Counted from the stretch's first letter, positions 24,126 through 33,908 are shown. The stretch: DNA of 61,145 bases from Planctomycetota bacterium (GCA_022564665.1 JADFKZ010000003.1:1-61145), one strand, 5' to 3'. Notes: generated by a model not told the origin, from the sequence alone. A program made the numbers and translations.

Positions 24126-24301
24126 CTCATCGCTGACGGCTGGAGGCTGCGGGCTTTCAGCTGTCGGCTATCGGCCGGAGGGGAGGACCCAACAGCGCCA
24201 AGCAGGTTTGTCCCGGCCCCAGCCGCGCCCGGCCAAAGCCGCGCCCGGCAGGATGCCAAGCGGCGTGACGACATAGACGCCAAGCAGCTGACAGAGAATC
24301 G
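24114..24301 (-). repeat. Composite of family D and family B repeats
   Basis: The left part (24114-24180) has GACAGCCGATAGCTCATCGC and CAGCTGTCGGCTATCGGC, family D in both orientations, and covers the last codons of the transglutaminase gene. The right part (24210-24301) is family B: CCCCAGCCGCGCCCGGCC, GGCAGGATGCCAAGC, GACGCCAAGCAGCTGACAGA. It includes two units like those at 14.98 kb. Confidence 0.68.
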
Positions 24302-24495
24302 TTCTCATTATCGGCTCGCACCCGCAGGACGGGGCAACACATTCCAGTCGCTCCGGCGGGAGGGGCGTTGATCGGGTCCGGGTCGTGTTTCAGGGTGAAG
24401 TGTATTTGGACAGCCGACGATATCTCTCCAGATTTCTCCGCATCACGTCTGTCGCCGGAGAGGGGACGCCCGTGCCCGCAAACCGTTCGCGGACC

Positions 24496-25350
24496 ATGGA
24501 ATGGCGCCGCTGCCTCAAGCAGGTTCACCAGCGCCGCGGCGCGCTTGATATCGCCGTCGCCCGAAACTACCAGGACAATGGTGGCGACGGCCGGCACCTG
24601 ATCTGGCGGGTGCGTCTGCTGGAGGTGACCGACCGGGAGATTATCGTCGAGGAGCCCAAGACGCTCGGCCAGATCATCCACCTCCGGCAGGGAATCGAGC
24701 TGATCGCGATCATGGCGATCGGCCAGAACCGCTGGATGTTCACTACCGCGAACCTCGGCCCCACCAGCCACCCGGCCAACGGCTCAAAGACGACTCATGC
24801 ACTCCGGCTGGCGATGCCGCGGAGCGTTCAGCGATGCCAGCGACGCAGCCACTACCGCGTACAGACGGCGTCGCTCAACCTCCCCGACGTCGAGATGTGG
24901 CCGTTGCTGGACGCCAAGAGCGTGGTGATCGCGGAGCGGGCCAACGAGCTGCGGTTCCGGGCGGACCGCGATGGTCAGGCCGGGCGCACCCACGGCGCGG
25001 GCGCAGAGGAGACCATGCCCGAGGTGGGCCCGAAGCTCACCGCAACGCTCTTGAACATCGGCGGCGGGGGCGTGGGGCTTCGGGTCAAGCCTGCCGACGC
25101 TCAGGTGCTCACCCGACACAAGCTCTATTGGTTGCGGTTCAGCCTGCCCCCCGAGTTAAACACGCCGATCTGCGCCACCGGCAAGCTGGTGCACACCAGC
25201 GTCGATTCGACGCAACACACCTACGCCGGCGTTGCCTTTGACTTCTCCTTCAACCCCAACCACCAGCAGCATGTGGTCGATCAGATCTGCCGGTACATCT
25301 CCATCCAGCAGCAGAGCCAGTTCGAGCAGCGAGAGGGTGATAGCAAGTAG
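24496..25350 (+). CDS. PilZ domain c-di-GMP receptor (YcgR-like)
   Basis: 284 residues from the ATG at 24496. An upstream GTG at 24385 is possible, but its codons look non-coding. The first ~100 residues fit a YcgR-N domain. The PilZ domain follows: CQRRSHYRVQTASL carries the RxxxR motif (~residues 115-120), and LLNIGGGGVGLRV replaces the usual D/NxSxxG. The two c-di-GMP contacts are therefore only partly canonical. YcgR proteins slow the flagellar motor. An insertion of ~35 residues lies within the domain. It is convergent with pabB, with one base between the stops. Confidence 0.75.
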   Translation: MEWRRCLKQVHQRRGALDIAVARNYQDNGGDGRHLIWRVRLLEVTDREIIVEEPKTLGQIIHLRQGIELIAIMAIGQNRWMFTTANLGPTSHPANGSKTTHALRLAMPRSVQRCQRRSHYRVQTASLNLPDVEMWPLLDAKSVVIAERANELRFRADRDGQAGRTHGAGAEETMPEVGPKLTATLLNIGGGGVGLRVKPADAQVLTRHKLYWLRFSLPPELNTPICATGKLVHTSVDSTQHTYAGVAFDFSFNPNHQQHVVDQICRYISIQQQSQFEQREGDSK

Positions 25351-25351
25351 G

Positions 25352-26806
25352 CTATTGGATAACGGCTGTTGGCTGTCGGCTCTGGCCGAGCACCAAGCGA
25401 ATAATTTCGGCCTTGTCCAGCGTCTCACGGTATTCCGCTGGCGGATCGGAATCGGCGACGATCCCACCCCCCACGCCATAGTCCAGCGTTCCCGTGAGCT
25501 GGTCCCAGACACCCCGCGGGCGGCGACCCGTGAGCACGATGGTCCGGATTGCGATGTTCAGCTGCATACAGCCACAGGAGATGTAGCCGATCGCCCCACA
25601 ATAGGGTCCGCGACGGTGCGGCTCCAGCTCGTCGATGATCTGCATCGCCCGGATCTTCGGCGCTCCGGTGATCGAGCCTCCGGGAAACGTGGCCCGCAGC
25701 AGATCGCCCACGCTGACATCGGGCCGAAGCATGCCGGTCACCTCCGCCACGCCGTGGTGCACGGTGGGGTGGGTTTCGATCACCCTCGGCCGCGGCACGC
25801 GAACCGAGCCGTACTGGCAGACCCTGCCCAAGTCGTTTCGCATCAAGTCCACGATCATGTTCAGCTCCGCGGTGTCCTTGGCGGAGCCCAGAAGCTCATC
25901 CGGGGCGGTCCGGCTCGGCCGCGTGCCCTTGACCGGCCGAGTGACAACGCTGCCGGCGGCGAGATCGGCGGCCAGGAAGAGCTCCGGGCTCAGAGAGACC
26001 GCGCAACGGCCCCCCGGCAGCTCCAGATACGCGCCATACCAGGCGCCGCTTGCAGCCAACGCCCGCGCTGCCAGCGCTCGCGTGGAGCCGGTAAAGGACG
26101 CCGAGAAGCGGTGGGTGATGTTGGCCTGAAAGATGTCGCCGGCCGCGATGTACTCTTTCGCCCGGGCGATCATGGCCAGGTAGCGATCCGGCTCGACGTT
26201 GCTCTTGAGCACGCCCGTGTGAAAGACACCCGTTTCTCCCCCACCGATGCGGTGGTCGGCCTCAGGTGTCGGACAGGGCAAGGAGGGCGGATCGCCCACG
26301 GCGTACCAGACGCAGCTGAGGTTGTCGTAGACCAGGGCACCGGGGCAGTAGGCGAGCTCCAACAGTGGCCAGCCCCGATCATGGCCCGCGCGCCCGCCGC
26401 GGGCGCGTCCACCGGCTTTCGGCTCGAGAGATCCACCAAGATCGTAGGAAAGGTAGCCGATAAAGCCGCCTAAAAAGGGCGGGTCACCGTCGTGGCACGC
26501 TTTCCAGGCGCCAACGTCGGCGGCCAGAACGCGATCGAGATCGGCCATCGGATCTTGCGTCAACTGAATCGACATTCGACCGCCGAGCCGGCCGCTCACC
26601 ACCGACCGACCGCTAAACCGCAGGCTCCCCAGCGGGCTCGACAGGATCGACCAGCGGGCCCAGCGCGGGTGCGGGCGCGCCGAATGAAGGTAAACCAGCG
26701 GCTCATCGCTCGGCCACGCCGCCACCACCTCAAGCGGCGTGCACGTCCAATCAAGCCGTCGGACTCTCCTGAGATGGCCCACAAGCGCGATGGTACCGAC
26801 AGGCAC
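25352..26806 (-). CDS. pabB: Aminodeoxychorismate synthase component I
   Basis: 484 residues from a GTG start. PabB aminates chorismate in folate synthesis. The chorismate-binding domain holds GDIFQANITHRF, RPVKGTRPS, DLMRNDLGRV and FPGGSITGAPKIRAMQIIDE. The Lys293 in PVKGT is the active-site residue that separates PabB from anthranilate synthase (PIAGT). Glycine-rich YGVGGGIVADSDP is near the end. The final residues (SRQPTAVIQ) are encoded by a family D repeat. The gene is divergent from ppdK, with only ~35 bases between starts. Confidence 0.93.
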   Translation of the reverse strand: MPVGTIALVGHLRRVRRLDWTCTPLEVVAAWPSDEPLVYLHSARPHPRWARWSILSSPLGSLRFSGRSVVSGRLGGRMSIQLTQDPMADLDRVLAADVGAWKACHDGDPPFLGGFIGYLSYDLGGSLEPKAGGRARGGRAGHDRGWPLLELAYCPGALVYDNLSCVWYAVGDPPSLPCPTPEADHRIGGGETGVFHTGVLKSNVEPDRYLAMIARAKEYIAAGDIFQANITHRFSASFTGSTRALAARALAASGAWYGAYLELPGGRCAVSLSPELFLAADLAAGSVVTRPVKGTRPSRTAPDELLGSAKDTAELNMIVDLMRNDLGRVCQYGSVRVPRPRVIETHPTVHHGVAEVTGMLRPDVSVGDLLRATFPGGSITGAPKIRAMQIIDELEPHRRGPYCGAIGYISCGCMQLNIAIRTIVLTGRRPRGVWDQLTGTLDYGVGGGIVADSDPPAEYRETLDKAEIIRLVLGQSRQPTAVIQ

Positions 26807-26841
26807 AGACCCCTGGGGGATGATAGACTTCGCCTTCGCGA

Positions 26842-29469
26842 ATGATTTACCGGTTCGGAAAAACGATCACCGAAGGCAACGCCACGCAGCAGGACCTCCT
26901 GGGTGGCAAGGGTGCCAACCTCGCCGAAATGAGCTCGATCGGGCTCCCGGTTCCACCGGGGTTTACGATCTCCACGCGCGTCTGCGCCGAGTATGACAAG
27001 GCGGGCGGGCACCTGTCCGCGGGCATTATGGACGATGTGAAGCGCAGCGTGGCCTTTCTCGAGCGGGAGACTGGCAAGTCGTTCGGCTCCGAGACCAATC
27101 CCCTGCTCGTGTCCGTCCGGAGCGGGGCCGCGGTGTCCATGCCCGGCATGATGGACACCATCCTGAACCTCGGGCTGACGGACCGCTCCCGCAGAGGTCT
27201 GGAAGAAGCGTCGGGAAGCGCGCGGTTTGCCCATGATGCGTGCCGTCGACTGATCAACATGTTCGGAGACGTGGTCGCCGGCATCGCGCATGAGCGGTTC
27301 GAGGCCGCCTTCGATTCCATCAAGAAGAAGTACCGCGCGGCGGCGGACACGGATGTCGGTGCCGAGGGGATGAAGGAGCTGTGCGACACCTACAAGGCGG
27401 TCTACCGCGAGGCGGCCCACGCGGCCTTTCCACAGGACCCCTACCAGCAGCTTCAGCGCGCGATCGAGGCCGTCTTTCGCTCCTGGAACGCGCCGCGAGC
27501 CGTCACCTACCGCCAGATCAACGGCATCACGGGGCTTCTCGGCACCGCCGTCACCGTGCAGGCCATGGTGTTTGGAAACCTGGGTGAGGACTCCGGCTCG
27601 GGCGTGGCCTTCACCCGCAACCCCTCAACCGGCGAGAACAGGTTTTACGGTGAGTTCCTCATCAACGCCCAGGGCGAGGACGTGGTGGCCGGGATCCGCA
27701 CGCCTCGTCCCCTGGACCAGATGCGCCGGTGGAACAAGGACTGCTACGACCAACTGCTCAGAATCAAGGACATCCTCGAGCGTCACTACCGCGACCTGCA
27801 GGACATCGAGTTCACCATCGAGCGCGGTACGCTCTACATGCTGCAGACCAGAAGCGGCAAGCGCACCGGTGCCGCGGCGGTCCAGATCGCGGTGGACCTG
27901 GCGAACGAGGGCCTCATCGACCGCAACGAGGCCCTGCGGCGGGTCCCCGCCGAGGACCTGACGCAACTCTTGCTTCCGAGCTTCGCCCAAACCGACAAGA
28001 AGTCAGCCAAGGTCCTCACCATCGGCCTGCCCGCCTCGCCCGGCGCCGCGACCGGTCTACTCGCGTTCAGCGCAGAGGAGGCCGTACGCCGCGGGCTGGA
28101 CGGAACCGCGGTCATCCTCGTTCGCAAGTCGACGAGCCCGGAGGACATCGACGGCATGCACCATGCCGTGGGGATCCTGACCTCCACCGGCGGCATGACC
28201 AGCCACGCAGCGGTGGTGGCGCGGGGCTGGGGAAAATGTTGCGTCGTGGGGGCCGGCGCCGTCGAGATCGACGCCCAGGGCCGTCGACTGACGATCGACG
28301 GCACCACGCTCACTCCGAACGACACGCTCTCGATTGACGGCTCGACGGGCGAGGTCCTGCTCGGGGAAATCAAGCGATCCACACCAAAGCTCCCCAGCGC
28401 GTTCTCCACGCTCATGGCATGGGCGGATTCCCGCCGCCGCCTGGGGGTCCGCACCAACGCCGACACGCCCGCCGACGCGCAGCGCGCCCGCGAGTACGGG
28501 GCGGAGGGAATCGGGCTCTGCCGCACCGAGCACATGTTCTTTGAAGGCGATCGCATCAACGACATGCGGCGAATGATCTTGGCCGAGACCAAGCCCCAGC
28601 GCGAGAAGGCCCTCAAGGCTCTGCTGCCCTACCAGCGAAAGGATTTCGTCGGGATTCTCACCGCCATGAAGGGCCTGCCGGTGACGATCAGGCTCCTCGA
28701 CCCGCCGCTGCACGAGTTCGTGCCCCACGATCCCAAGGCGCAGCGCGAACTGGCCAAGGCCTCGGGGATGTCACTGAAGCGGATTCGTCAGCGGGTGGAT
28801 GCATTGGCCGAGATGAACCCCATGCTCGGCCACCGCGGCTGCCGCCTCTCGGTCACGTATCCGGAAATCCTCCAGATGCAGGTGACCGCCATAACAGAGG
28901 CGACGATCTCCTGCAAACGCAAACGCATTGACGCCAGGCCGGAGATCATGATCCCGCTGGTGGGACTGCGCGGCGAGCTTGAATATCTCCGACGCCTCAC
29001 TGAGCAGACCATAGAGCAGGTTCGCAAGGCCAAGAAGTACACGGGACGACTCGACATTCCCATCGGCACCATGATCGAGGTGCCCCGAGCGGCGCTGGTT
29101 GCAGGGTCGATCGCCGAGGTCGCCGACTTCTTCAGCTTCGGGACCAACGATCTGACCCAGATGACCTTCGGTTTCAGCCGCGACGACATCAACTCGTTTC
29201 TGCCGGACTACCTGGAAAAGAAGCTGCTGACGACCGATCCCTTTCAGACGATCGACGAGAGCGGCGTCGGCGAGCTGATCCGGACGGCGTGCCGGCTCGG
29301 CCGCCAGACGTCGAGCAGCCTCAAGCTCGGGATCTGCGGCGAGCACGGCGGCGACCCCGCCTCAGTGCACTTTTTTGAGAAGGTGGGGCTGGACTACGTG
29401 AGCTGCTCGCCCTTCCGCGTGCCCATCGCTCGTCTGGTCGCCGCACAGGCCACCCTTGGCTCGCCGTGA
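26842..29469 (+). CDS. ppdK: Pyruvate, phosphate dikinase
   Basis: 875 residues, the standard length. PPDK interconverts pyruvate, ATP and phosphate with PEP, AMP and pyrophosphate. The N-terminal ATP-grasp begins KTITEGNATQQDLLGGKGAN. The swivelling domain carries the phospho-His (~455) in GGMTSHAAVVARGWGK, and the C-terminal PEP domain has GTNDLTQMTFGFSRDD and LGICGEHGGDP. A TAGACT sits 12 bases before the ATG. Glutamate dehydrogenase follows after ~120 bases. Direction (gluconeogenic or glycolytic) cannot be read from the sequence. Confidence 0.97.
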   Translation: MIYRFGKTITEGNATQQDLLGGKGANLAEMSSIGLPVPPGFTISTRVCAEYDKAGGHLSAGIMDDVKRSVAFLERETGKSFGSETNPLLVSVRSGAAVSMPGMMDTILNLGLTDRSRRGLEEASGSARFAHDACRRLINMFGDVVAGIAHERFEAAFDSIKKKYRAAADTDVGAEGMKELCDTYKAVYREAAHAAFPQDPYQQLQRAIEAVFRSWNAPRAVTYRQINGITGLLGTAVTVQAMVFGNLGEDSGSGVAFTRNPSTGENRFYGEFLINAQGEDVVAGIRTPRPLDQMRRWNKDCYDQLLRIKDILERHYRDLQDIEFTIERGTLYMLQTRSGKRTGAAAVQIAVDLANEGLIDRNEALRRVPAEDLTQLLLPSFAQTDKKSAKVLTIGLPASPGAATGLLAFSAEEAVRRGLDGTAVILVRKSTSPEDIDGMHHAVGILTSTGGMTSHAAVVARGWGKCCVVGAGAVEIDAQGRRLTIDGTTLTPNDTLSIDGSTGEVLLGEIKRSTPKLPSAFSTLMAWADSRRRLGVRTNADTPADAQRAREYGAEGIGLCRTEHMFFEGDRINDMRRMILAETKPQREKALKALLPYQRKDFVGILTAMKGLPVTIRLLDPPLHEFVPHDPKAQRELAKASGMSLKRIRQRVDALAEMNPMLGHRGCRLSVTYPEILQMQVTAITEATISCKRKRIDARPEIMIPLVGLRGELEYLRRLTEQTIEQVRKAKKYTGRLDIPIGTMIEVPRAALVAGSIAEVADFFSFGTNDLTQMTFGFSRDDINSFLPDYLEKKLLTTDPFQTIDESGVGELIRTACRLGRQTSSSLKLGICGEHGGDPASVHFFEKVGLDYVSCSPFRVPIARLVAAQATLGSP

Positions 29470-29592
29470 TTCCTCTTTGATTGCTGGCTATCATCCTCCT
29501 CCCCGACAGATCGAGGCGAGGGGTGTCCCGGCCCCCGCCGGCACCGGGCCACCGAAAGCCCACCGCAGCTCACCCGGCGGAGTACTCCTTTC

Positions 29593-30942
29593 ATGCCCGA
29601 GGCGATCGCGACCCCCAAAACAAAAACATCCGCCACCGCTGGGCATCTTCCCGCTGCGGTCTTCCAAGAGCTCGAGATCGCCAAGGACGAGACCAACCTC
29701 TTCCACCAGACGATCGAGCAGGTCCTGATCGCCTCCCAGCTCGTGGGGCTCAAGCACCATCAGCAGATCATCGTCGCGCAGCCCCTCAACGAGATCATGG
29801 TGCACTTCCCCGTCCTCATGGACGATGGTCACCATGAGCTTTTCAAAGGCTACCGCGTCCAGCACAACAACGCCCTGGGTCCGTACAAGGGGGGGATCCG
29901 CTATCACCCACAGGTCAACCTCGACGACATCAAGGCGCTGGCCGTCCTGATGACCATGAAGTGCTCACTGGTGCGGATCCCCTTCGGCGGCGCCAAGGGG
30001 GGGGTCAAGTGCAACCCTCGCGATCTCAGCCCCGACGAGCTGATGAGGGTGACCAGGCGTTTCTGCTCGGCGATCAGCAACCAGATCGGCCCTGACTACG
30101 ACATCCCGGCCCCCGATGTGGGCACCAACGCCCAGATCATGGCGTGGTTTGCCGATACCTATGCCCAGACCAGCCCGGAGCACGAGCGGCACGACACGCT
30201 CCGCATCGTCACCGGAAAACCTGTGGGGATGGGCGGATCGGCAGGTCGCGAGAAGGCCACCGGGCAGGGCATGGTCGACGTGCTGAAGGAGATGCTGCCG
30301 GAGCTGGGCATCGACCTGGCCAGGATGACCTTCAGCCTTATCGGGTTCGGAAACGTGGGCGGTTGGACGGCTCGGCTCTTCAACGAGCTCGGAGCAACCT
30401 TGGTGGCCGTGCTCGATGACACGGGTGCGATCCACAACGACCGCGGGATCGACTCCGGCGCGCTGAGAAAGCACGTCGGGGCGGCCGGCGGCGTCGCCGG
30501 CTTCCAGGAGGCCGAGCAGATCAGCACCGACGAGTTCTACTCTGTCGCGGTGGACGTCTTCATCCCTGCTGCATTGGAGCAAATGATAGGACCCGAGAAG
30601 GCCAGACTGATCAACGCCAAGGTGATCGCGGAGGCCGCCAACGCACCCACCACGCCGAAAGGCGACGCGGTGCTCAAGCAGCGTGGTATCGAGATCCTGC
30701 CGGCCATCCTGTGCAACGCCGGCGGCGTAACCGTCTCCTACTTCGAGTGGGTGCAGAACAAATCGTCGGTGTATTGGACCCTCGACGAGGTCGACGAGCG
30801 TCTGAACACCCACATGGTGCTGGCGGCCCGCCGGGTGAAGGTGGCGCGCGTCAAGTACGAGTGCGACACGCGCACCGCCACCTACTGCGCGGCGCTGGAG
30901 CGGATTGGCAAGGTCTACGATCTGCGGGGGGTCTTTCCGTAA
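29593..30942 (+). CDS. gdhA: Glutamate dehydrogenase
   Basis: 449 residues. It interconverts glutamate and 2-oxoglutarate plus ammonia. Diagnostic segments are KGYRVQHNNALGPYKGGIRY, the catalytic-lysine region MKCSLVRIPFGGAKGGVKCN (~residues 115-137), DIPAPDVGTNAQIMAWF, and the Rossmann FSLIGFGNVGGWTARL. GGAG ten bases upstream supports the ATG at 29593. The coenzyme preference is not clear. Its stop is eight bases from the convergent FKBP gene. Confidence 0.96.
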   Translation: MPEAIATPKTKTSATAGHLPAAVFQELEIAKDETNLFHQTIEQVLIASQLVGLKHHQQIIVAQPLNEIMVHFPVLMDDGHHELFKGYRVQHNNALGPYKGGIRYHPQVNLDDIKALAVLMTMKCSLVRIPFGGAKGGVKCNPRDLSPDELMRVTRRFCSAISNQIGPDYDIPAPDVGTNAQIMAWFADTYAQTSPEHERHDTLRIVTGKPVGMGGSAGREKATGQGMVDVLKEMLPELGIDLARMTFSLIGFGNVGGWTARLFNELGATLVAVLDDTGAIHNDRGIDSGALRKHVGAAGGVAGFQEAEQISTDEFYSVAVDVFIPAALEQMIGPEKARLINAKVIAEAANAPTTPKGDAVLKQRGIEILPAILCNAGGVTVSYFEWVQNKSSVYWTLDEVDERLNTHMVLAARRVKVARVKYECDTRTATYCAALERIGKVYDLRGVFP

Positions 30943-30950
30943 GAAGTTCC

Positions 30951-31478
30951 TTACCGATCCTCGATTCCCAATAATTCGATGTCGAAGATCAGCGTCGCCA
31001 TCGGCGGGATAGAGCCCGGCCGCCCGCGCTCACCGTAGGCAAGCTGGTAGGGAATGATCAGCTTGCGTTTTCCTCCGATCCGCATCGATCCAACACCCTC
31101 CGTCCAGCCGGCAATCACCCGGTTCAGTCGAAAGCTCGAGGGCCGACCTCGATCGACGGAGCTGTCGAACTTCGTCCCGTCGACCAGCCACCCCGAATAG
31201 TGCACGGTCACCGTGCTGGTGGGTCCCGCCGGCAGTGGTCCGCTGCCCACGACGATGTCGAAGTATCTCAGGCCGGAATCCGTCTGGGTCCAGTCGCCAG
31301 AGACCGGATCTCCCGGGAACTGTGGCTCGATCTCCTCGGAGAGAACCTCCTCCGTCATCGCATCGATGGGCAGCTTGTCTGTGCCGTCACCGGACAAGAC
31401 AGTCACGTAGATCGTCACCGCCGCCACCGCCGCCGCGAGAAGCGCCGCTGAACATGTAACGAGCATTGTCCTGGTCAT
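30951..31478 (-). CDS. FKBP-type peptidyl-prolyl isomerase, exported
   Basis: 175 residues. The ATG at 31478 follows GGAG at a good distance. An N-terminal hydrophobic segment ([20 protein letters not shown]) is an uncleaved anchor or signal peptide. The FKBP domain is in the second half: [58 protein letters not shown] and [10 protein letters not shown]. These include the FKBP active-site aromatic residues. It would assist folding of exported proteins. HIT lies upstream on the same strand with a 28-base gap. Confidence 0.92.
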   Translation of the reverse strand: MTRTMLVTCSAALLAAAVAAVTIYVTVLSGDGTDKLPIDAMTEEVLSEEIEPQFPGDPVSGDWTQTDSGLRYFDIVVGSGPLPAGPTSTVTVHYSGWLVDGTKFDSSVDRGRPSSFRLNRVIAGWTEGVGSMRIGGKRKLIIPYQLAYGERGRPGSIPPMATLIFDIELLGIEDR

Positions 31479-31506
31479 AGTCTCTCCTTTTATCGCTCGG
31501 TTGACG

Positions 31507-31935
31507 TTACCCGACGCCCATCTCCGCCCGCATCTTCCGGGCAAGCTCCGTCGCCCTGGCGCTGTCGAGCGAGCCCGCGGACCAGGAGATTCCCAGACCT
31601 CGATTGGGAAACTTCGGGATGATGTGAAAATGAACATAGAAGACGGCCTGGTGGGCAGCGGAGCCGTTGTTTTGGATTACGTTGTAGGCCGTGGCCCCCG
31701 TCACGGCCAGGACCGCGCGGCACAACCGGGGCAGCACCCGCCCCAACGCCGCCGCCGCCGGATCGCTGAGCTCGTGGAGATATCGCGCCCGCTCCTTGGG
31801 GATCAGCAGCGTGTGGCCGTCGCTCAGCGGCCCGATATCCAGAAAGGCCAGGACCTGATCATCCTCATACACCCGGTGGCATGGGGTCTCACCTGCGATG
31901 ATCCTGTCGAAGATGGTTACCTCCTGCTCGATCAA
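31507..31935 (-). CDS. HIT family nucleotide hydrolase
   Basis: 142 residues, TTG start. The histidine-triad motif normally reads HxHxHxx; here it is YVHFHIIP with Tyr100 in the first position and His102 and His104 kept. His102 is the residue that acts as nucleophile in the family, so activity is plausible. Other family segments are [34 protein letters not shown] and [19 protein letters not shown] enzymes split nucleoside phosphoramidates. It is divergent from nadC across a 29-base gap that holds a shared palindrome. Confidence 0.9.
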   Translation of the reverse strand: MIEQEVTIFDRIIAGETPCHRVYEDDQVLAFLDIGPLSDGHTLLIPKERARYLHELSDPAAAALGRVLPRLCRAVLAVTGATAYNVIQNNGSAAHQAVFYVHFHIIPKFPNRGLGISWSAGSLDSARATELARKMRAEMGVG

Positions 31936-31942
31936 TGATGAG

Positions 31943-31955
31943 AGTCTACTAGACT
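31943..31955. promoter_or_regulatory. Divergent overlapping -10 elements for the HIT gene and nadC
   Basis: AGTCTACTAGACT is a 13-base palindrome. Plus-strand TAGACT (31950-31955) ends nine bases before the nadC GTG. Minus-strand TAGACT (31948-31943) ends seven bases before the HIT TTG. The two promoters would share a center, and both messages would be leaderless or nearly so. Confidence 0.5.
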
Positions 31956-31964
31956 AGGATCGTC

Positions 31965-32897
31965 GTGGTCGATCTCAACACGCTGTCGCTTCCGCAGCTC
32001 TTCGAGACGCTCACCGCCGACGGGTCGCTCCAACGGCTGCTGGAGGCGGCCCGCGCCGAGGACCTCGCCGAGATCGGCGACGTCACCACGGCAAGCCTCG
32101 TCGCCGGCGGCGTCACGGCGCGCGCCAGGGGGGTCGCCCGTGCTGGGGGCGTCGTCGCGGGCACCGCCGCCATTGGCGTCATTCTCGAGGCGTTCGGCTG
32201 CACCACCCGATCGACGATCATGACATCCGACGGGACGCAATGCACGGGCGGCCAGGGGCTCTGGCAACTCGAGGGCCCGCGAGCGGAGATTCTCACCGTC
32301 GAACGGACGCTCCTGAACATCATCAGCCGGCTGAGTGGGATCGCGACCGAAACCAGCCGCTACGTCCAGCGGATCGCAGGAAGCGGTGCGGTCGTCTGCG
32401 ATACGAGGAAGACGACACCCGGGCTGCGATCGATCGAGAAATACGCGGTCCGGTGCGGGGGCGGGACCCTCCACCGGCTCGGTCTCTACGATGCGTTGCT
32501 TATCAAAGACAACCACCGCGCCCATCTGAGACCCGACGAGCTCGCGGCCGCGATCTCCGAGGCATGCCGCCGGGGGCGTGAGCGGTATGATCTGCGGTTC
32601 GTGGAGGTCGAGGTTGACACGCTCAGCGAGCTTGAGCAGGTGCTGCGGTGCCCGCCGGGGCTCATCGACATCGTGCTGCTGGACAACATGACCGTTGGAG
32701 AGCTTTCGGAGGCGGTGCGGGTTCGCGACGGCTGCGACGGGCGGGTTCAGCTGGAGGCCTCGGGGGGCATCACCCTGGACAACGTCCGCGCGGTGGCCGA
32801 AACGGGCGTGGAGCGGATCTCCGTCGGTGCGATCACGCAGTCTGCGCCGGCGATGGACATCGCGTTGGAAATGGAACAATTGATTCGTGATCGGTGA
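31965..32897 (+). CDS. nadC: Nicotinate-nucleotide pyrophosphorylase
   Basis: 310 residues from GTG 31965. NadC converts quinolinate and PRPP to nicotinate mononucleotide in NAD synthesis. The core DTRKTTPGLRSIEKYAVRCG with GGGTLHRLGLYDALLIKDNH binds substrate. EVEVDTLSELEQVL, IVLLDNMTVGEL and LEASGGITLDNVRAVAETGV with RISVGAITQSAPAMDI complete the barrel. birA overlaps its end by 11 bases. nadA and nadB are not in the window. Confidence 0.96.
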   Translation: MVDLNTLSLPQLFETLTADGSLQRLLEAARAEDLAEIGDVTTASLVAGGVTARARGVARAGGVVAGTAAIGVILEAFGCTTRSTIMTSDGTQCTGGQGLWQLEGPRAEILTVERTLLNIISRLSGIATETSRYVQRIAGSGAVVCDTRKTTPGLRSIEKYAVRCGGGTLHRLGLYDALLIKDNHRAHLRPDELAAAISEACRRGRERYDLRFVEVEVDTLSELEQVLRCPPGLIDIVLLDNMTVGELSEAVRVRDGCDGRVQLEASGGITLDNVRAVAETGVERISVGAITQSAPAMDIALEMEQLIRDR

Positions 32898-33669
32898 AAC
32901 TCCAATCGAAGAATGGGCGGACCGTCTTGAAGCGGCGCTCGAGGCCTGCGGCGGCTCTCAGCACAGGGTCTTCGTGGTGCGTGAGACCGACTCCACGCAG
33001 GCGGCGGCCAGGCGGATCGGTGCGTCTGCCAATGATGTCGTCGTCGCGTGGCGGCAAACCGCCGGACGTGGACGGCTGGGTCGCCGTTGGCTGGACCCGG
33101 AGAACCTTGGTATCGCCGCGACCTTCGTCAGGACCGCGGCGGCGCCGGAATACCTTGCGGTCGCGTCCGCGGTCGGCACGGCCCAGGCGGCGGAGAAGCT
33201 GCTTGACAGACCGGTCGGAATCAAATGGCCCAACGACATCATCGTCGATGGCCGCAAGCTCGCCGGGATCTTGATCCAACAGACCTCGAGCCTCGCCTTC
33301 ATCGGCATCGGCATGAACGTGAACCAGATCCGCTGGCCCCCGAAGCTGGCCGATCGCGCCGTCAGCCTGGCGCAGATCTCCAGGCCCGTGGACCGACTCG
33401 AGGCGCTTCGCATCCTGCTGCCCGCCGTGTTCCGGTCGCTTTCCCAAGAGAGGGCCGTGCTGGAGAAGGAGTTTGCCCGGCGCGACTGGCTGCGGGGATC
33501 GCGAGCAACCTTCCAGAGGGGTCAAGAGATCGTCACCGGTCAAGTTCTGCGCACGGATCCGGGTCGCGGCCTCCTGCTGTCCACAGACGCCGGGGAGGTC
33601 TTCCTGCCGGCGGCAACGACGACAGTGCGCCGCGCTGCGGAAACCGATACACGCGGCGCCGTGAGCTGA
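32887..33669 (+). CDS. birA: Biotin--[acetyl-CoA-carboxylase] ligase
   Basis: 260 residues. BirA attaches biotin to the carboxylase carrier protein. The ligase core is clear: VRETDSTQAAARRIG, WRQTAGRGRLGRRWLDPENL (biotinyl-AMP loop), VGIKWPNDIIVDGRKLAGIL, and FIGIGMNVNQ. There is no N-terminal DNA-binding domain, so it is the monofunctional type and not a repressor. A small C-terminal SH3-like domain follows. Start GTG 32887 lies inside nadC, giving a nadC-birA operon. Confidence 0.95.
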   Translation: MIGETPIEEWADRLEAALEACGGSQHRVFVVRETDSTQAAARRIGASANDVVVAWRQTAGRGRLGRRWLDPENLGIAATFVRTAAAPEYLAVASAVGTAQAAEKLLDRPVGIKWPNDIIVDGRKLAGILIQQTSSLAFIGIGMNVNQIRWPPKLADRAVSLAQISRPVDRLEALRILLPAVFRSLSQERAVLEKEFARRDWLRGSRATFQRGQEIVTGQVLRTDPGRGLLLSTDAGEVFLPAATTTVRRAAETDTRGAVS

Positions 33670-33677
33670 CGGCTTTT

Positions 33678-33908
33678 CTACGCTGCCCGCGGGCGATCGT
33701 CGTCGTCGTCGAAGAAACCCAGACACCCCAGGTCGCGAGCGAGATCTTTCATTCGCCGGCTGACCGCTTCGAACGCCGCCAGAAGATCAGCCACCGGGGG
33801 GTCGCCTGCACCAGGGTCCGACGTGTCGCGGGCCTCCTCCTGTGGCGACGGTGAAGGCGGCCCCGGAAAGCGGATTGAACCTGTGTTGTGCGCGCGAAAC
33901 CTGGGCAT
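33678..33908 (-). CDS. Small acidic-tailed protein, unknown function
   Basis: 76 residues from the ATG at 33908. It begins MPRFRAHNTGSIRFPGPP, then has a Pro/Glu linker, an amphipathic helix (ADLLAAFEAVSRRMKDLARD) and ends LGCLGFFDDDDDRPRAA. The FDDDDDRPRAA ending is one I associate with small planctomycete proteins, but from memory only. It lies downstream of the coiled-coil Wzz-like gene on the same strand with a ~178-base gap, and could be co-transcribed. No function is assigned. Confidence 0.5.
   Translation of the reverse strand: MPRFRAHNTGSIRFPGPPSPSPQEEARDTSDPGAGDPPVADLLAAFEAVSRRMKDLARDLGCLGFFDDDDDRPRAA

Noticed and set aside
25232-26473. 413-codon plus-strand ORF opposite pabB
   Set aside because: It is an antisense shadow of PabB, whose motifs are complete.
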